A stretch of DNA of 9,196 nucleotides from JBBSQE01 sp038258095 (GCA_038258095.1 JBBSQE010000131.1:1-9196); one strand, 5' to 3'. Shown: positions 1-5,756, numbered from the stretch's first letter. A program made the numbers and translations. The notes: generated by a model not told the origin, from the letters alone.

Positions 1-372
1 AATCGACGGATGATGGTCGGCCTCTGGGACATCGTGATCGGCGAGCGGATGATGATTCCGCGCGGCTACTCACCGCTCTTCGCCTTCCAGCTCCTCTCCC
101 ACCGCGCCCTCCGCTACGCGACGCCGTTCCTGCACGTGGCCCTGTTCGGGTCGAACCTGGGCCTCCTGCGCCGCGGCCGGATCTACCGGGTCGCCCTTGC
201 CAAGCAGGCCGCGCTCCTTGGCATGGCGGCGACGGCGCGCGTCATCCCGTCGGCCCCGTTTCGCATCGCCCGCTACTACGTCGAGGTGACGGCGTCCGTC
301 GCCCTCGGCCTCTGGGACCGCCTCCGCGGGGGCACGGCCGGGACCTGGGAGAAGTCCGAGGGCACACGTTGA
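1..372 (+). CDS. Membrane glycosyltransferase family 2, C-terminal fragment
   Basis: The frame is open from the window edge, so the start and the catalytic GT-A domain lie upstream; only the last 123 residues are seen. The fragment carries the features usual at the C-terminus of processive, membrane-bound family 2 glycosyltransferases of actinobacterial polysaccharide loci. These are a basic stretch, the segment FAFQLLSHRALRYATPFLHV leading into a hydrophobic helix (FLHVALFGSNLGLL), a second weaker apolar stretch, and a tail ending GLWDRLRGGTAGTWEKSEGTR-like. It probably extends or transfers sugars on a lipid-linked or exported glycan at the cytoplasmic membrane. Its TGA stop overlaps the TTG start of the sugar transferase that follows (TTGA, 4 bp), so the two are co-translated. 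The family is inferred from C-terminal style only, without the catalytic DXD or QXXRW motifs. Confidence 0.66.
   Translation, partial: NRRMMVGLWDIVIGERMMIPRGYSPLFAFQLLSHRALRYATPFLHVALFGSNLGLLRRGRIYRVALAKQAALLGMAATARVIPSAPFRIARYYVEVTASVALGLWDRLRGGTAGTWEKSEGTR
358..362 (+). promoter_or_regulatory. Shine-Dalgarno site deciding a TTG start
   Basis: GAGGG lies inside the end of the glycosyltransferase gene, six bases before TTG at 369. This spacing supports the uncommon TTG codon as the true start of the sugar transferase, which otherwise has no good ATG or GTG before its first membrane segment. Confidence 0.6.
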
Positions 373-932
373 GCCGGGCACTCGACGTCGCGCTCGCGAG
401 CGTCGCGCTCGTCATCCTCTCGCCGCTTCTGGTTGCAGCGGCGCTTGCCATCAGGCTCTCCGGCTCGGGCTCGGTCCTCTACCGCCAGCGCCGCGTCGGT
501 CTGGGCGGGGCGGAGTTTGAGCTGCTGAAGCTGCGGACGATGGTGCCGGGCTCTGACCCCGTCGGCATCGGGACGGCGGTGGGCCGCGACGACCCTCGCG
601 TCACGCGGTCCGGCCGCGTCCTGCGCCGCACCTCGCTCGACGAGCTCCCGAACCTCGTCAACGTCCTGCGCGGCGAGATGGCCATCGTCGGTCCCCGCCC
701 GACGATCCCGGCGCAGGTGATCGACTACACGCCCCGCCAGCACCGCCGCCACGAGGTCAAGCCCGGCATCACCGGTTGGGCCCAGATCAAGGGCCGGGCC
801 GGAATCCCCTGGGAAGAGCGAATCGAGCTCGATGTCTGGTACGTCGACCACCGCTCGACGACCCTCGACCTGCGCATCCTCGCCAAGACCGTCTGGCTGA
901 CCGCGACTGGCCACGGCCTGGCACCGGACTGA
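369..932 (+). CDS. Bacterial sugar transferase (phosphoglycosyl transferase, PglC-like)
   Basis: A 187-residue monotopic phosphoglycosyl transferase of the bacterial sugar transferase family (PF02397). Such enzymes move a sugar-1-phosphate from a nucleotide sugar to polyprenyl phosphate, the first membrane step of capsule, O-antigen or exopolysaccharide assembly. Seen: one N-terminal hydrophobic re-entrant helix (about residues 5-29), YRQRRVGLGG (38-47), KLRTM (54-58), the catalytic Asp-Glu pair in TSLDELPNLVNVLRGEM (Asp91, Glu92), the VGPRP loop (107-111), KPGITGWAQI (131-140) and the terminal ELDVWYVDH segment (153-161). The length matches the minimal PglC-type catalytic unit, without the extra N-terminal helices of the large WbaP class. 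It overlaps the upstream glycosyltransferase gene by 4 bp, which places it in a polysaccharide operon. The preferred sugar cannot be read from sequence. Confidence 0.93.
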   Translation: MSRALDVALASVALVILSPLLVAAALAIRLSGSGSVLYRQRRVGLGGAEFELLKLRTMVPGSDPVGIGTAVGRDDPRVTRSGRVLRRTSLDELPNLVNVLRGEMAIVGPRPTIPAQVIDYTPRQHRRHEVKPGITGWAQIKGRAGIPWEERIELDVWYVDHRSTTLDLRILAKTVWLTATGHGLAPD

Positions 933-1019
933 GCCTCCACCCCGACCGTCCTGTGGCACCGTCGGCCAAACCGTCATGCCCGACGCGGCTCGCCCTGCCA
1001 AAACGCGCCACCTCCCCCG

Positions 1020-1066
1020 TCGAGTGGACGATTCTGCTGAATAGATCCGCACTTTTGTCCACTCGA
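1020..1066 (+). repeat. Nested inverted repeat, intergenic
   Basis: TCGAGTGGAC (1020-1029) and GTCCACTCGA (1057-1066) are perfect 10-bp inverted arms around a 27-base centre. The centre itself holds a small palindrome, ATTC-TGCT-GAAT (1031-1042), and a T-run just before the right arm. It lies alone between the sugar transferase (ends 932) and the acetyltransferase (starts 1108). No U-tract follows the right arm, so it is not a classical terminator. It may be an operator, a REP/MITE-like dispersed element or an RNA hairpin; the window contains only one copy. Confidence 0.5.
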
Positions 1067-1094
1067 TGACAGGGGCCCGGCGACGCGGCCGGGT

Positions 1095-1100
1095 TAGGGT
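1095..1100 (+). promoter_or_regulatory. Putative -10 box TAGGGT (leaderless GNAT gene)
   Basis: TAGGGT fits the actinobacterial -10 consensus TANNNT and ends seven bases before the ATG at 1108, so transcription would start at or next to the start codon. No convincing -35 is seen 17-18 bp upstream. The AGGG in the same box could instead act as a weak ribosome binding site, so the leaderless reading is a hypothesis. Confidence 0.42.
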
Positions 1101-1107
1101 TCCCGGG

Positions 1108-1653
1108 ATGAGCGACAAACCAAAGGTCAGCCTCCGACGCTTCGAGCCCGGCGACGCCACGGCCGTGCACCGGTGGTTCAACAACCCGGAGGCGATCAAG
1201 ACGCTGATGGAGACTCGGGCGAGCTTCTCGATGGAGCAGGCCGAGGGGTGGGCCGAGCGGGCGATGGACGACTCTGGCGAGGACCGGAAGTTCGCGATTC
1301 TCGTCGAGGGGTGGGACGAGGCGGTCGGCTTCACCGCTCTCTATGGCCTGTTCCGCCAGACAGCGCCGGAGCTGGGCGCGCTGATCGGCGACGACGTTCG
1401 CGGCGCCGGGGTCGGCCGGCGCGCAGAGGCCCTCACGATCGCCAAGGCGTTCGACGAGTTCGGCGCCCACCGCGTATACGGGCGCATCCCCTCCTACAAC
1501 GGCGCGGCGAAGCGGGTCGTGACCAGCCTCGGCTGGCAGCACGAGGGGACGATGCGAAACCACCTCTCCCACGACGGCGAGTTCGCCGACCTCGAGGTCT
1601 GGGGCGTCCTCCCGGACGAGTTCCGGGTCGCCGCCGCCGACCTGCTCGAGTGA
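1108..1653 (+). CDS. GNAT N-acetyltransferase, RimJ/RimL type
   Basis: A 181-residue single-domain GNAT enzyme of the RimJ/RimL group (Acetyltransf_3-like) that transfers acetyl from acetyl-CoA to an amine. Seen: the N-terminal 'LRRFEPGDATAVHRWFNNPE' strand-helix (9-28), the acetyl-CoA pyrophosphate loop RGAGVGRR (98-105), and the late motif B region NGAAKRV-SLGWQHEGTMRNHLSHDGEF (131-159) ending in an 'xEVWGVLPDEF' strand, all typical of the group. The frame is open further upstream, but ATG at 1108 is preferred because the family fold starts there and the bases before it look like a promoter. It overlaps the next gene by 4 bp (GTGA), so the pair is co-translated. The substrate may be a protein N-terminus, an amino sugar or a small amine; the nearby glycan genes make a sugar substrate possible but unproven. 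Confidence 0.88.
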   Translation: MSDKPKVSLRRFEPGDATAVHRWFNNPEAIKTLMETRASFSMEQAEGWAERAMDDSGEDRKFAILVEGWDEAVGFTALYGLFRQTAPELGALIGDDVRGAGVGRRAEALTIAKAFDEFGAHRVYGRIPSYNGAAKRVVTSLGWQHEGTMRNHLSHDGEFADLEVWGVLPDEFRVAAADLLE

Positions 1654-2594
1654 GCGCCCGCGCCGACCTGCTGGCCGACGGAGGATCGGCGGCCTCGAGC
1701 GGGGAGTTCTTCCGCTCGCCGGAGTTCCTCTCGGCCGAGGGTTCCACGCATACGCTGCGGATCGGAACACCGGAGGCGCCCCTCGCAGCGCCTCTCCTCC
1801 TCCGCGAGATCCCCGGGTCCGGCCGCGCCGACGCGATCTCCCCCTACGGCTATCCGGGCATCGACTCGCCGGAGCCGATCGATCCGCCCCTCGACCCCTC
1901 CGAGGTCGACTGGTCGGCCACCGGCCTCATCAGCCTCTTCATCCGACACCGGATCGGCGCGGCTGTCCCGCTCGCCGGCGCGACGGCCCGCAACGTCGTC
2001 CAGATCGCCGATCCGGCGCTCGAGCGCAAGAGCCGCCCGAGCGACCGCCGCCAGATCCGCCGCAATGAGGAGGCCGGATACACGGTGGAGATCGTCGCCG
2101 GGCCCGACGCCGGGGCGGAGCAACGCGCCGGGTTCTTCAGCGCCTACACGCAGACGATGGTCCGCACCGAGGCGGCGGACCGCTACTTCTTCGATGCCGG
2201 CTACTTCGACACGCTTCTCGCCTCCCCACTGGCGCGGCTATTCCTCGTCAGCGGGCCCGAGGGCGACCTGGCGGCCGGATCGCTGGTGGTGGAGAGCGAC
2301 GGAATGCTCCACTACTACCTGAGCGGCACCGCCGACCCGCACCTCCGGAGCTCGCCGATGAAGACGCTGCTCGCCCGCCTCGTCGACCTCTCCGAGGAGG
2401 AGGGCATGCCGGTGAACTTCGGCGGGGGCCTTAGCCCCGGCGATGCGCTCGAGGAGTTCAAGCGCGGTTTCGCGAACCGCGAGAAGACGTGGCACACCTC
2501 GGAGGTCATCTGCGACCCGGAGGCCTACGAGGAGCTCTCGGCAAACAGGTCGGCACCGGCCGGGTTCTTCCCCGCATACCGCGCCCCGGCCTGA
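1650..2594 (+). CDS. FemAB-like GNAT-fold acyltransferase (BioF2/Acetyltransf_6 type)
   Basis: A 314-residue protein with the double-GNAT style of FemAB/FemX and PF13480 proteins, which attach amino acids or acyl groups to peptidoglycan precursors or cell-surface glycans. Seen: a PYGYPG turn in the N-terminal half (65-70), the basic RRQIRRNEEAGYTVEI segment (133-148) corresponding to the 'R-x-I-R-x-A-x-x-G' family signature, an aromatic-rich helix (YFFDAGYFDTLL, 179-190), the second GNAT core AAGSLVVES...HYYLSGTADP (208-230) and the diagnostic FGGGLSPGDALEEFKRGF (257-274). GTG at 1650 is chosen because it overlaps the TGA of the GNAT gene (GTGA), giving translational coupling; there is no strong ribosome site of its own. 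The family assignment is good, but the acyl donor and acceptor are unknown. Confidence 0.78.
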   Translation: MSARADLLADGGSAASSGEFFRSPEFLSAEGSTHTLRIGTPEAPLAAPLLLREIPGSGRADAISPYGYPGIDSPEPIDPPLDPSEVDWSATGLISLFIRHRIGAAVPLAGATARNVVQIADPALERKSRPSDRRQIRRNEEAGYTVEIVAGPDAGAEQRAGFFSAYTQTMVRTEAADRYFFDAGYFDTLLASPLARLFLVSGPEGDLAAGSLVVESDGMLHYYLSGTADPHLRSSPMKTLLARLVDLSEEEGMPVNFGGGLSPGDALEEFKRGFANREKTWHTSEVICDPEAYEELSANRSAPAGFFPAYRAPA

Positions 2595-2613
2595 CCGTCC
2601 GCTCCCGGCCCGC

Positions 2614-3399
2614 TCAGTCGGCGGGCGTCGGTCCGTCGACCGGGAAGCCGGCGATCTCGGCCGGGGCGCCGAACTTGCTCCAGGTCTGTCGCCCGAAGTC
2701 GCGGATCGCGTCCATCGTCTTCGCGCCCTCGTAGGTCTTGCAGCCGATGATGTTCGTCCAGGTCACCGCCGCCACCTGGTAGGGCATCGTGTCGTTGGGG
2801 AAGAGCAGCGTGCCGCCGTAGAGCGAGTCATAGAGGCCTTTGAGCGCCTCCTGGTCTGACTCGGAGAGCTTCGAGCTGTACTCGATCGCCATCCGCCCGT
2901 GCTCGAGCGAGTGGAGGTAGTCGATCGCCGGCGGAGTCTTTCTGTAGGCGCCGTCGGCCTGCTGCCCTGGAGGTTGGACGTGGTTCCCGGAGCTCGGAGG
3001 GTTCGTCTCGTACTTGACCTTGGTCCCCGGGGGAACATGCCCGTGGCCCTCGTCCTTGAGGTCGAGCATCAGCACGCAGTTGGCGTCCTTCGCCGCCGCC
3101 TGCAGGTCGGGATTTGCGATCGCGGGAGGCGCGGGGCCGCCGCGGTCGTCCGGGGGGACGCCGTTCGTACTGCCGGACCCGACGTTGATGTGCGCTTGCG
3201 CCCCACCGACACCGCCGCCTCCACCCCCGCCGCCGATGAGCACGATGATACCGCCGATTACAGCGAGGCCGAGAACCCCGGCGATGGCGTAGCCGATCAA
3301 GAGCCGCCGGCGCTGGGCCGCAGATTCGCGCTTCTCGCTCTCCTCACGGGCCTTGCGCAGGCGCTCGCGTTCCTGCTGGCGCTTGTTCTTGTTCGCCAT
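2614..3399 (-). CDS. Membrane-anchored DUF3105 protein
   Basis: A 261-residue protein with a strongly basic, charged N-terminus (1-32, coiled-coil-like), one transmembrane helix (about 34-56), a glycine-rich linker (57-66) and an extracytoplasmic DUF3105 domain. Domain hallmarks seen are YETNPPSSGNH (130-140), YLHSLEHGRMAIEY (161-174) and a late NIIGC (216-220). Conserved-looking His119, His121, His140, His163 and His167, plus Cys108 and Cys220, suggest a metal site or a disulfide, which is inference. The biochemical role of DUF3105 is not known to me. ATG at 3399 has a GAGGG ribosome site eight bases upstream, inside the end of the hydrolase gene. It is the last gene of the minus-strand operon, 4 bp after the hydrolase, and converges with the FemAB-like gene, with 19 bp between stops and no obvious terminator. 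Confidence 0.85.
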   Translation of the reverse strand: MANKNKRQQERERLRKAREESEKRESAAQRRRLLIGYAIAGVLGLAVIGGIIVLIGGGGGGGGVGGAQAHINVGSGSTNGVPPDDRGGPAPPAIANPDLQAAAKDANCVLMLDLKDEGHGHVPPGTKVKYETNPPSSGNHVQPPGQQADGAYRKTPPAIDYLHSLEHGRMAIEYSSKLSESDQEALKGLYDSLYGGTLLFPNDTMPYQVAAVTWTNIIGCKTYEGAKTMDAIRDFGRQTWSKFGAPAEIAGFPVDGPTPAD

Positions 3400-3403
3400 C
3401 CGC

Positions 3404-4264
3404 CTAGCCCTCGCCGCCGCCGGCGATCACGTGGGGGCGCTCGATCGGTACCGGCTCGGTGTCGGGTGTCTCCCAGGCCTCGTCGAGGAAGAGGCTCAGC
3501 TCGTCGTTCAGGCGATCGGGCTGCAGGCGCCATTCGAGGATCGACGTTGCCTCGACGAGGCGGGCGCCCGGAACCTCCTCGGCGAGCATCCCCGAGTCCG
3601 AGAACGGATGCAGCGGGTCGTTCGGGTGGCCGATGATGAGGAGCGGGAGGTCGATCTGCTCGCGGAGCTCGCGGTGGGGGGCGGTCTCTCCGAGAAGCAG
3701 GCCCTGGAAGACGGCGACGGATGGACCCGGACGCTGCCGCAGCCAGTCCAGGCCGATGTCGACCAGGTAGCTGGTGCGCGGGATTGCGGTGGTCACCCGG
3801 GACACAAGCTCGAACCAGGGCCGGCCGAAGCGCAGGGCGAGCATCGCGGGGGTGAAGATCGCGGCGGCAGTGGCAAGCGCGTCGTCGAGCACCGGCATCT
3901 CGACGAAGATCGCCCGGGCCCGGTCGGCGTGGCGGGCGGCGAACTCGAGCGAGACGTTGGCGCCGAGCGATGTGCCGCCGACGGCGGCGGAGTCGATCTC
4001 CAGATGGTCGAGGAGCGCGACGACCTGGCGGGCGAAAAGGGGCATCGAGTAGAGGCGCACGTCCTCGGGACGGTCAGAGCGGCCGTGACCGAGCAGATCG
4101 ACGCAGATGACGCGGTGGCCGCGGTCGGCGAGCTCGGGCCCCAGCCGCTCGAACATGCGCCGGTTCATCAGCAGGCCGTGGACGAGGACGATCGGCCGGT
4201 CGCCCGAGCCGTACTCGTCATAGCTGATCCGGTGGCCCTCGTAGGTGAACGCGCCACTTGCCAT
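3404..4264 (-). CDS. Alpha/beta-fold hydrolase
   Basis: A 286-residue cytoplasmic alpha/beta-hydrolase. Seen: IVLVHG oxyanion strand (25-30), DLLGHGRSDRP (56-66), nucleophile elbow GGTSLGA with Ser99 (96-102), a cap region about 120-195, and the acid-bearing loop GHPNDPLHP with Asp216 (212-220). The usual catalytic His, expected in a G-H-x-x-x-x-E-x-P segment just before the last helix, is not found: the equivalent stretch reads GARLVEATSILEWRLQPDRL (233-252), and the only later His is His278 in the tail. The protein may therefore use a displaced His or be a non-canonical family member. ATG at 4264 follows a G-rich ribosome site (GGGGG, eight bases upstream) and overlaps an 11-codon upstream frame (TAATG). 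It sits 48 bp after the MTHFR stop and 4 bp before DUF3105. The substrate is unknown. Confidence 0.87.
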   Translation of the reverse strand: MASGAFTYEGHRISYDEYGSGDRPIVLVHGLLMNRRMFERLGPELADRGHRVICVDLLGHGRSDRPEDVRLYSMPLFARQVVALLDHLEIDSAAVGGTSLGANVSLEFAARHADRARAIFVEMPVLDDALATAAAIFTPAMLALRFGRPWFELVSRVTTAIPRTSYLVDIGLDWLRQRPGPSVAVFQGLLLGETAPHRELREQIDLPLLIIGHPNDPLHPFSDSGMLAEEVPGARLVEATSILEWRLQPDRLNDELSLFLDEAWETPDTEPVPIERPHVIAGGGEG

Positions 4265-4299
4265 TACAGAGACCCCCGCTTCGCTTGTCCGACGCCCAT
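4264..4299 (-). CDS. Possible 11-codon upstream leader ORF of the hydrolase
   Basis: ATG at 4299 opens MGVGQAKRGSL and stops at TAA, whose last A is the A of the hydrolase ATG (TAATG). A TANNNT box (TAGACT, 4315-4310, overlapping the MTHFR stop codon) lies ten bases upstream. The reading is tentative: a frame this short can arise by chance, and the hydrolase has a ribosome site of its own. If translated, it would couple hydrolase translation to the leader. Confidence 0.2.
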   Translation of the reverse strand: MGVGQAKRGSL

Positions 4300-4312
4300 T
4301 GCGGTGGGCAGT

Positions 4313-5227
4313 CTAGCCAGCCAGCAGGTCCGGTGATGCGCCTCTGGTCCGCTCCCACGGTCGCGATGCACGCAGGGCGCCGAGGACCGCGCGGGTTGCG
4401 GGCGCCCTGTTGAGCGCGTAGAAATGGATGCCCGGCGCCCCCGCGATCAACAGCTCAGAGCACTGCTGAGCGGCGTAGGCGATGCCGAGCTCGAACTCGC
4501 GCTCGAGATCCCCGCCGCCGGCGCGCATGGCCTCCTCGAGCCGCGGCGGGATCGTCGCGTCGCAGAGGGCGCAGATCCGCTCGGTCTGGGCGAAGCTGGC
4601 GACGGGGATCACCCCGGCCAGGATCGGCACGTCGATGCCGGCCTGCCGCGCCGCCGCCACGAAGTCGAAATAGACCTGGTTGTCGAAGAAGAGCTGGGTG
4701 ATGAGGAATCCGGCGCCCGAATCGACCTTGCGGCGCAGGTAGCGGAGGTCGGTCTCCAGGTCTGGTGCTTCCGGATGGACCTCGGGGAAGCAGGCTCCGC
4801 CGATCGTGAAGTCCCAGTCCTCGGAGATGAACTCGGCCAGCTCGGCAGCGCTGGAGAGCCCGCCCTCGACCTTCTCGAAGTCGGGCTGGCCACGGGGCGG
4901 GTCGCCGCGCAGCGCGAACACGTTCTCCACCCCGGCGTCGCGGATCTTGTCGAGCGTGCGGGTCAGACCCTCCCGGGTCTCTCCGACGCAGCTCAGGTGG
5001 GCCATCACTTCGAGGCCGATCTCGTCGCGCAGGCGCGTCGTCGCCTCGACGGTCCCTTCACGGGTCGATCCCCCGGCGCCGTAGGTCACCGAGACGAAGT
5101 CGGGTTCCAGCTCTGCGAGAACCCGCGCGGTGTCGAAGAGCTGCTCGGTGCCCTCGGGGCTTCGCGGAGGCGAGAACTCGACCGAGAAGACCGGTCGCCG
5201 GGAGCTGAGGATTTCGTCGATTCGCAC
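4313..5227 (-). CDS. metF: Methylenetetrahydrofolate reductase (MTHFR)
   Basis: A 304-residue FAD enzyme of the MetF family that reduces 5,10-methylene-tetrahydrofolate to 5-methyl-tetrahydrofolate, the methyl donor for methionine synthesis. Seen in order: FSVEFSPPRSPEG with catalytic Glu17 (14-26), SVTYGAGGSTREGTVE (46-61), MAHLSC (75-80), ALRGDPP with the flavin-site Asp109 region (105-111), GGACFPEVHPEAPD (143-156), ITQLFFDNQVYFDF (176-189) and PILAGVIPV (201-209), then GIHFYALNR near the end (266-274). Length and motifs are complete for the single-domain bacterial form. The frame stays open about 200 bases further upstream, but GTG at 5227 matches the family N-terminus, and a TACCCT box lies six bases before it. 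It is the first gene of a minus-strand unit with an alpha/beta-hydrolase and a DUF3105 protein, neither of which has a known folate role. Confidence 0.96.
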   Translation of the reverse strand: MRIDEILSSRRPVFSVEFSPPRSPEGTEQLFDTARVLAELEPDFVSVTYGAGGSTREGTVEATTRLRDEIGLEVMAHLSCVGETREGLTRTLDKIRDAGVENVFALRGDPPRGQPDFEKVEGGLSSAAELAEFISEDWDFTIGGACFPEVHPEAPDLETDLRYLRRKVDSGAGFLITQLFFDNQVYFDFVAAARQAGIDVPILAGVIPVASFAQTERICALCDATIPPRLEEAMRAGGGDLEREFELGIAYAAQQCSELLIAGAPGIHFYALNRAPATRAVLGALRASRPWERTRGASPDLLAG

Positions 5228-5233
5228 CGCCGG

Positions 5234-5239
5234 AGGGTA
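5234..5239 (-). promoter_or_regulatory. Putative -10 box TACCCT (leaderless MTHFR)
   Basis: On the minus strand TACCCT is followed by six bases and then the GTG start of MTHFR. There is no Shine-Dalgarno-like purine run; the bases before GTG are pyrimidine-rich. The placement suggests a leaderless mRNA. No good -35 is seen. Two direct copies of GGATAT on the plus strand (5269-5274 and 5279-5284), exactly 10 bp apart, lie just upstream and might bind a regulator. Confidence 0.45.
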
Positions 5240-5299
5240 GCCCAGCCTTCCACCCCACTTATTTGTGCGGATATTGCGGGATATCGGTCCGGCGCCCCC

Positions 5300-5329
5300 T
5301 TGACGTGGGGGATGGGGTGGGCATAAGTT
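5300..5329 (+). promoter_or_regulatory. Sigma-70-type promoter of an RNA candidate
   Basis: TTGACG (5300-5305) and TAAGTT (5324-5329), separated by 18 bp, form the best -35/-10 pair in the window; ATAAGT with 17 bp is an alternative register. It faces away from MTHFR, and no protein gene starts directly behind it, which points to a non-coding transcript starting near 5335. Confidence 0.55.
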
Positions 5330-5334
5330 GATCC

Positions 5335-5463
5335 TGCAACTGGGAGAGAGCGGAGGAGCGCAGAAGCCAAGCGCAAGACCATTCTCGACAGGCGACGAAA
5401 CGGGCTTTCTCGAGCGCAGGCTACGCACGGGGCAGGCACCAGCGTCGCCCCCGGTTGCTTTTT
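5335..5463 (+). ncRNA. Candidate structured non-coding RNA (novel, about 130 nt)
   Basis: Starting just behind the promoter, GCAACTGGG (5336-5344) pairs with CCCGGTTGC (5450-5458) as a 9-bp closing stem with one G-U, immediately followed by TTTTT (5459-5463). The 5' and 3' ends therefore close on each other, and the last arm plus U-tract resembles an intrinsic terminator. Inside, GAGAGAGC (5344-5351) can pair with GCTTTCTC (5404-5411, one G-U), and GGCGACG (5391-5397) can pair perfectly with CGTCGCC (5443-5449), which would stack directly on the closing stem. These two inner helices cross, so they form either a pseudoknot or two alternative states. A small GCGC hairpin (5358-5374) is also possible. 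I do not recognise it as 5S, SRP, 6S, tmRNA, RNase P or a riboswitch class I know. All pairings were found by eye. Confidence 0.42.
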
Positions 5464-5547
5464 CGTTCCTCCGAGTCGCCGGCCTGATGTCCGAGGCGTC
5501 CGAGGGCCGCTCTACCTTGCTGGCGAGCGGTCGCTACACCGCCGGCA

Positions 5548-5639
5548 CCGGGAGCCCTGCCCCTCCCGGAGTCCGCGCGACCGGGGCGCGAACTTGGGAG
5601 CAGGCGTCAACGGTGTTCCCCGGGACCCACACCGTCGAC
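5548..5639 (+). other. Cluster of three strong hairpins without a protein gene
   Basis: CCGGGAG/CTCCCGG (5548-5554, 5563-5569, eight-base C-rich loop), CGCGC/GCGCG (5574-5578, 5586-5590) and ACGGTGT/ACACCGT (5610-5616, 5629-5635) follow one another. The last extends with GTC/GAC beyond one mismatch to span 5606-5639. None has a U-tract. The surrounding 5464-5697 stretch carries no convincing gene: the open frame crossing it has no family-like content. The hairpins may be part of a second RNA, U-less terminators, or a 5' region of the following gene. Confidence 0.35.
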
Positions 5640-5697
5640 TAGCCCGCCCGCTCCTATTCCGAAGGTCAAACGGGTCGGCCCGGCGCGGAGGCAGGAA

Positions 5698-5703
5698 TAG
5701 AGT
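5698..5703 (+). promoter_or_regulatory. Putative -10 box TAGAGT
   Basis: TAGAGT fits TANNNT and would place a transcript start near 5710, leaving an untranslated leader of about 45 bases before the ATG at 5757. No clear -35 is visible. Confidence 0.35.
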
Positions 5704-5743
5704 CGCGGCCGTCAAAGGTGGCGCTCGAACTGAAACCTTCAAA

Positions 5744-5750
5744 GAGGGAG
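5744..5750 (+). promoter_or_regulatory. Shine-Dalgarno site deciding the ATG at 5757
   Basis: GAGGGAG lies six bases before ATG 5757. It is the reason for preferring this start over an in-frame GTG at 5718, which would add a 13-residue N-terminus and place the ribosome site inside the coding region. Confidence 0.7.
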
Positions 5751-5756
5751 ACGCGC

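Noticed and set aside
1066..1107. ATG at 1066 as the start of the GNAT gene
   Set aside because: It lies inside the right arm of the inverted repeat and adds an Arg/Gly-rich extension outside the family fold; ATG 1108 fits the fold and promoter box.
276..1770. Long open frames on the minus strand across the sugar transferase and GNAT genes
   Set aside because: They are antisense to genes with clear family motifs, have Arg/Gly/Ala/Pro-biased content, and result from GC-rich third positions.
3201..3240. GC-rich repeat of glycine codons in DUF3105 as a mobile or functional repeat
   Set aside because: It encodes a plain glycine linker after the membrane helix; slippage may vary its length, but no further structure is seen.
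3353..5326. Long plus-strand open frames opposite the hydrolase and MTHFR genes
   Set aside because: Both opposite genes have complete catalytic or domain motifs, and the plus-strand products resemble no family.
5335..5463. Known RNA classes (6S, SRP, 5S, glycine or SAM riboswitch, hammerhead) for the RNA candidate
   Set aside because: The invariant sequence blocks I know for these classes are not present. A GAAAC and a CTGATG occur, but not in hammerhead order or completeness.
5590..5640. Resemblance to a c-di-AMP (ydaO) riboswitch because of GGGACCCAC
   Set aside because: The other conserved blocks of that class and their order are absent, and the segment is explained by a simple hairpin.
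5328..5642. 104-codon plus-strand frame from a TTG in the gene-free region
   Set aside because: It begins inside a promoter -10 box, has no ribosome site, low-complexity content and no family features, and overlaps the RNA structures.
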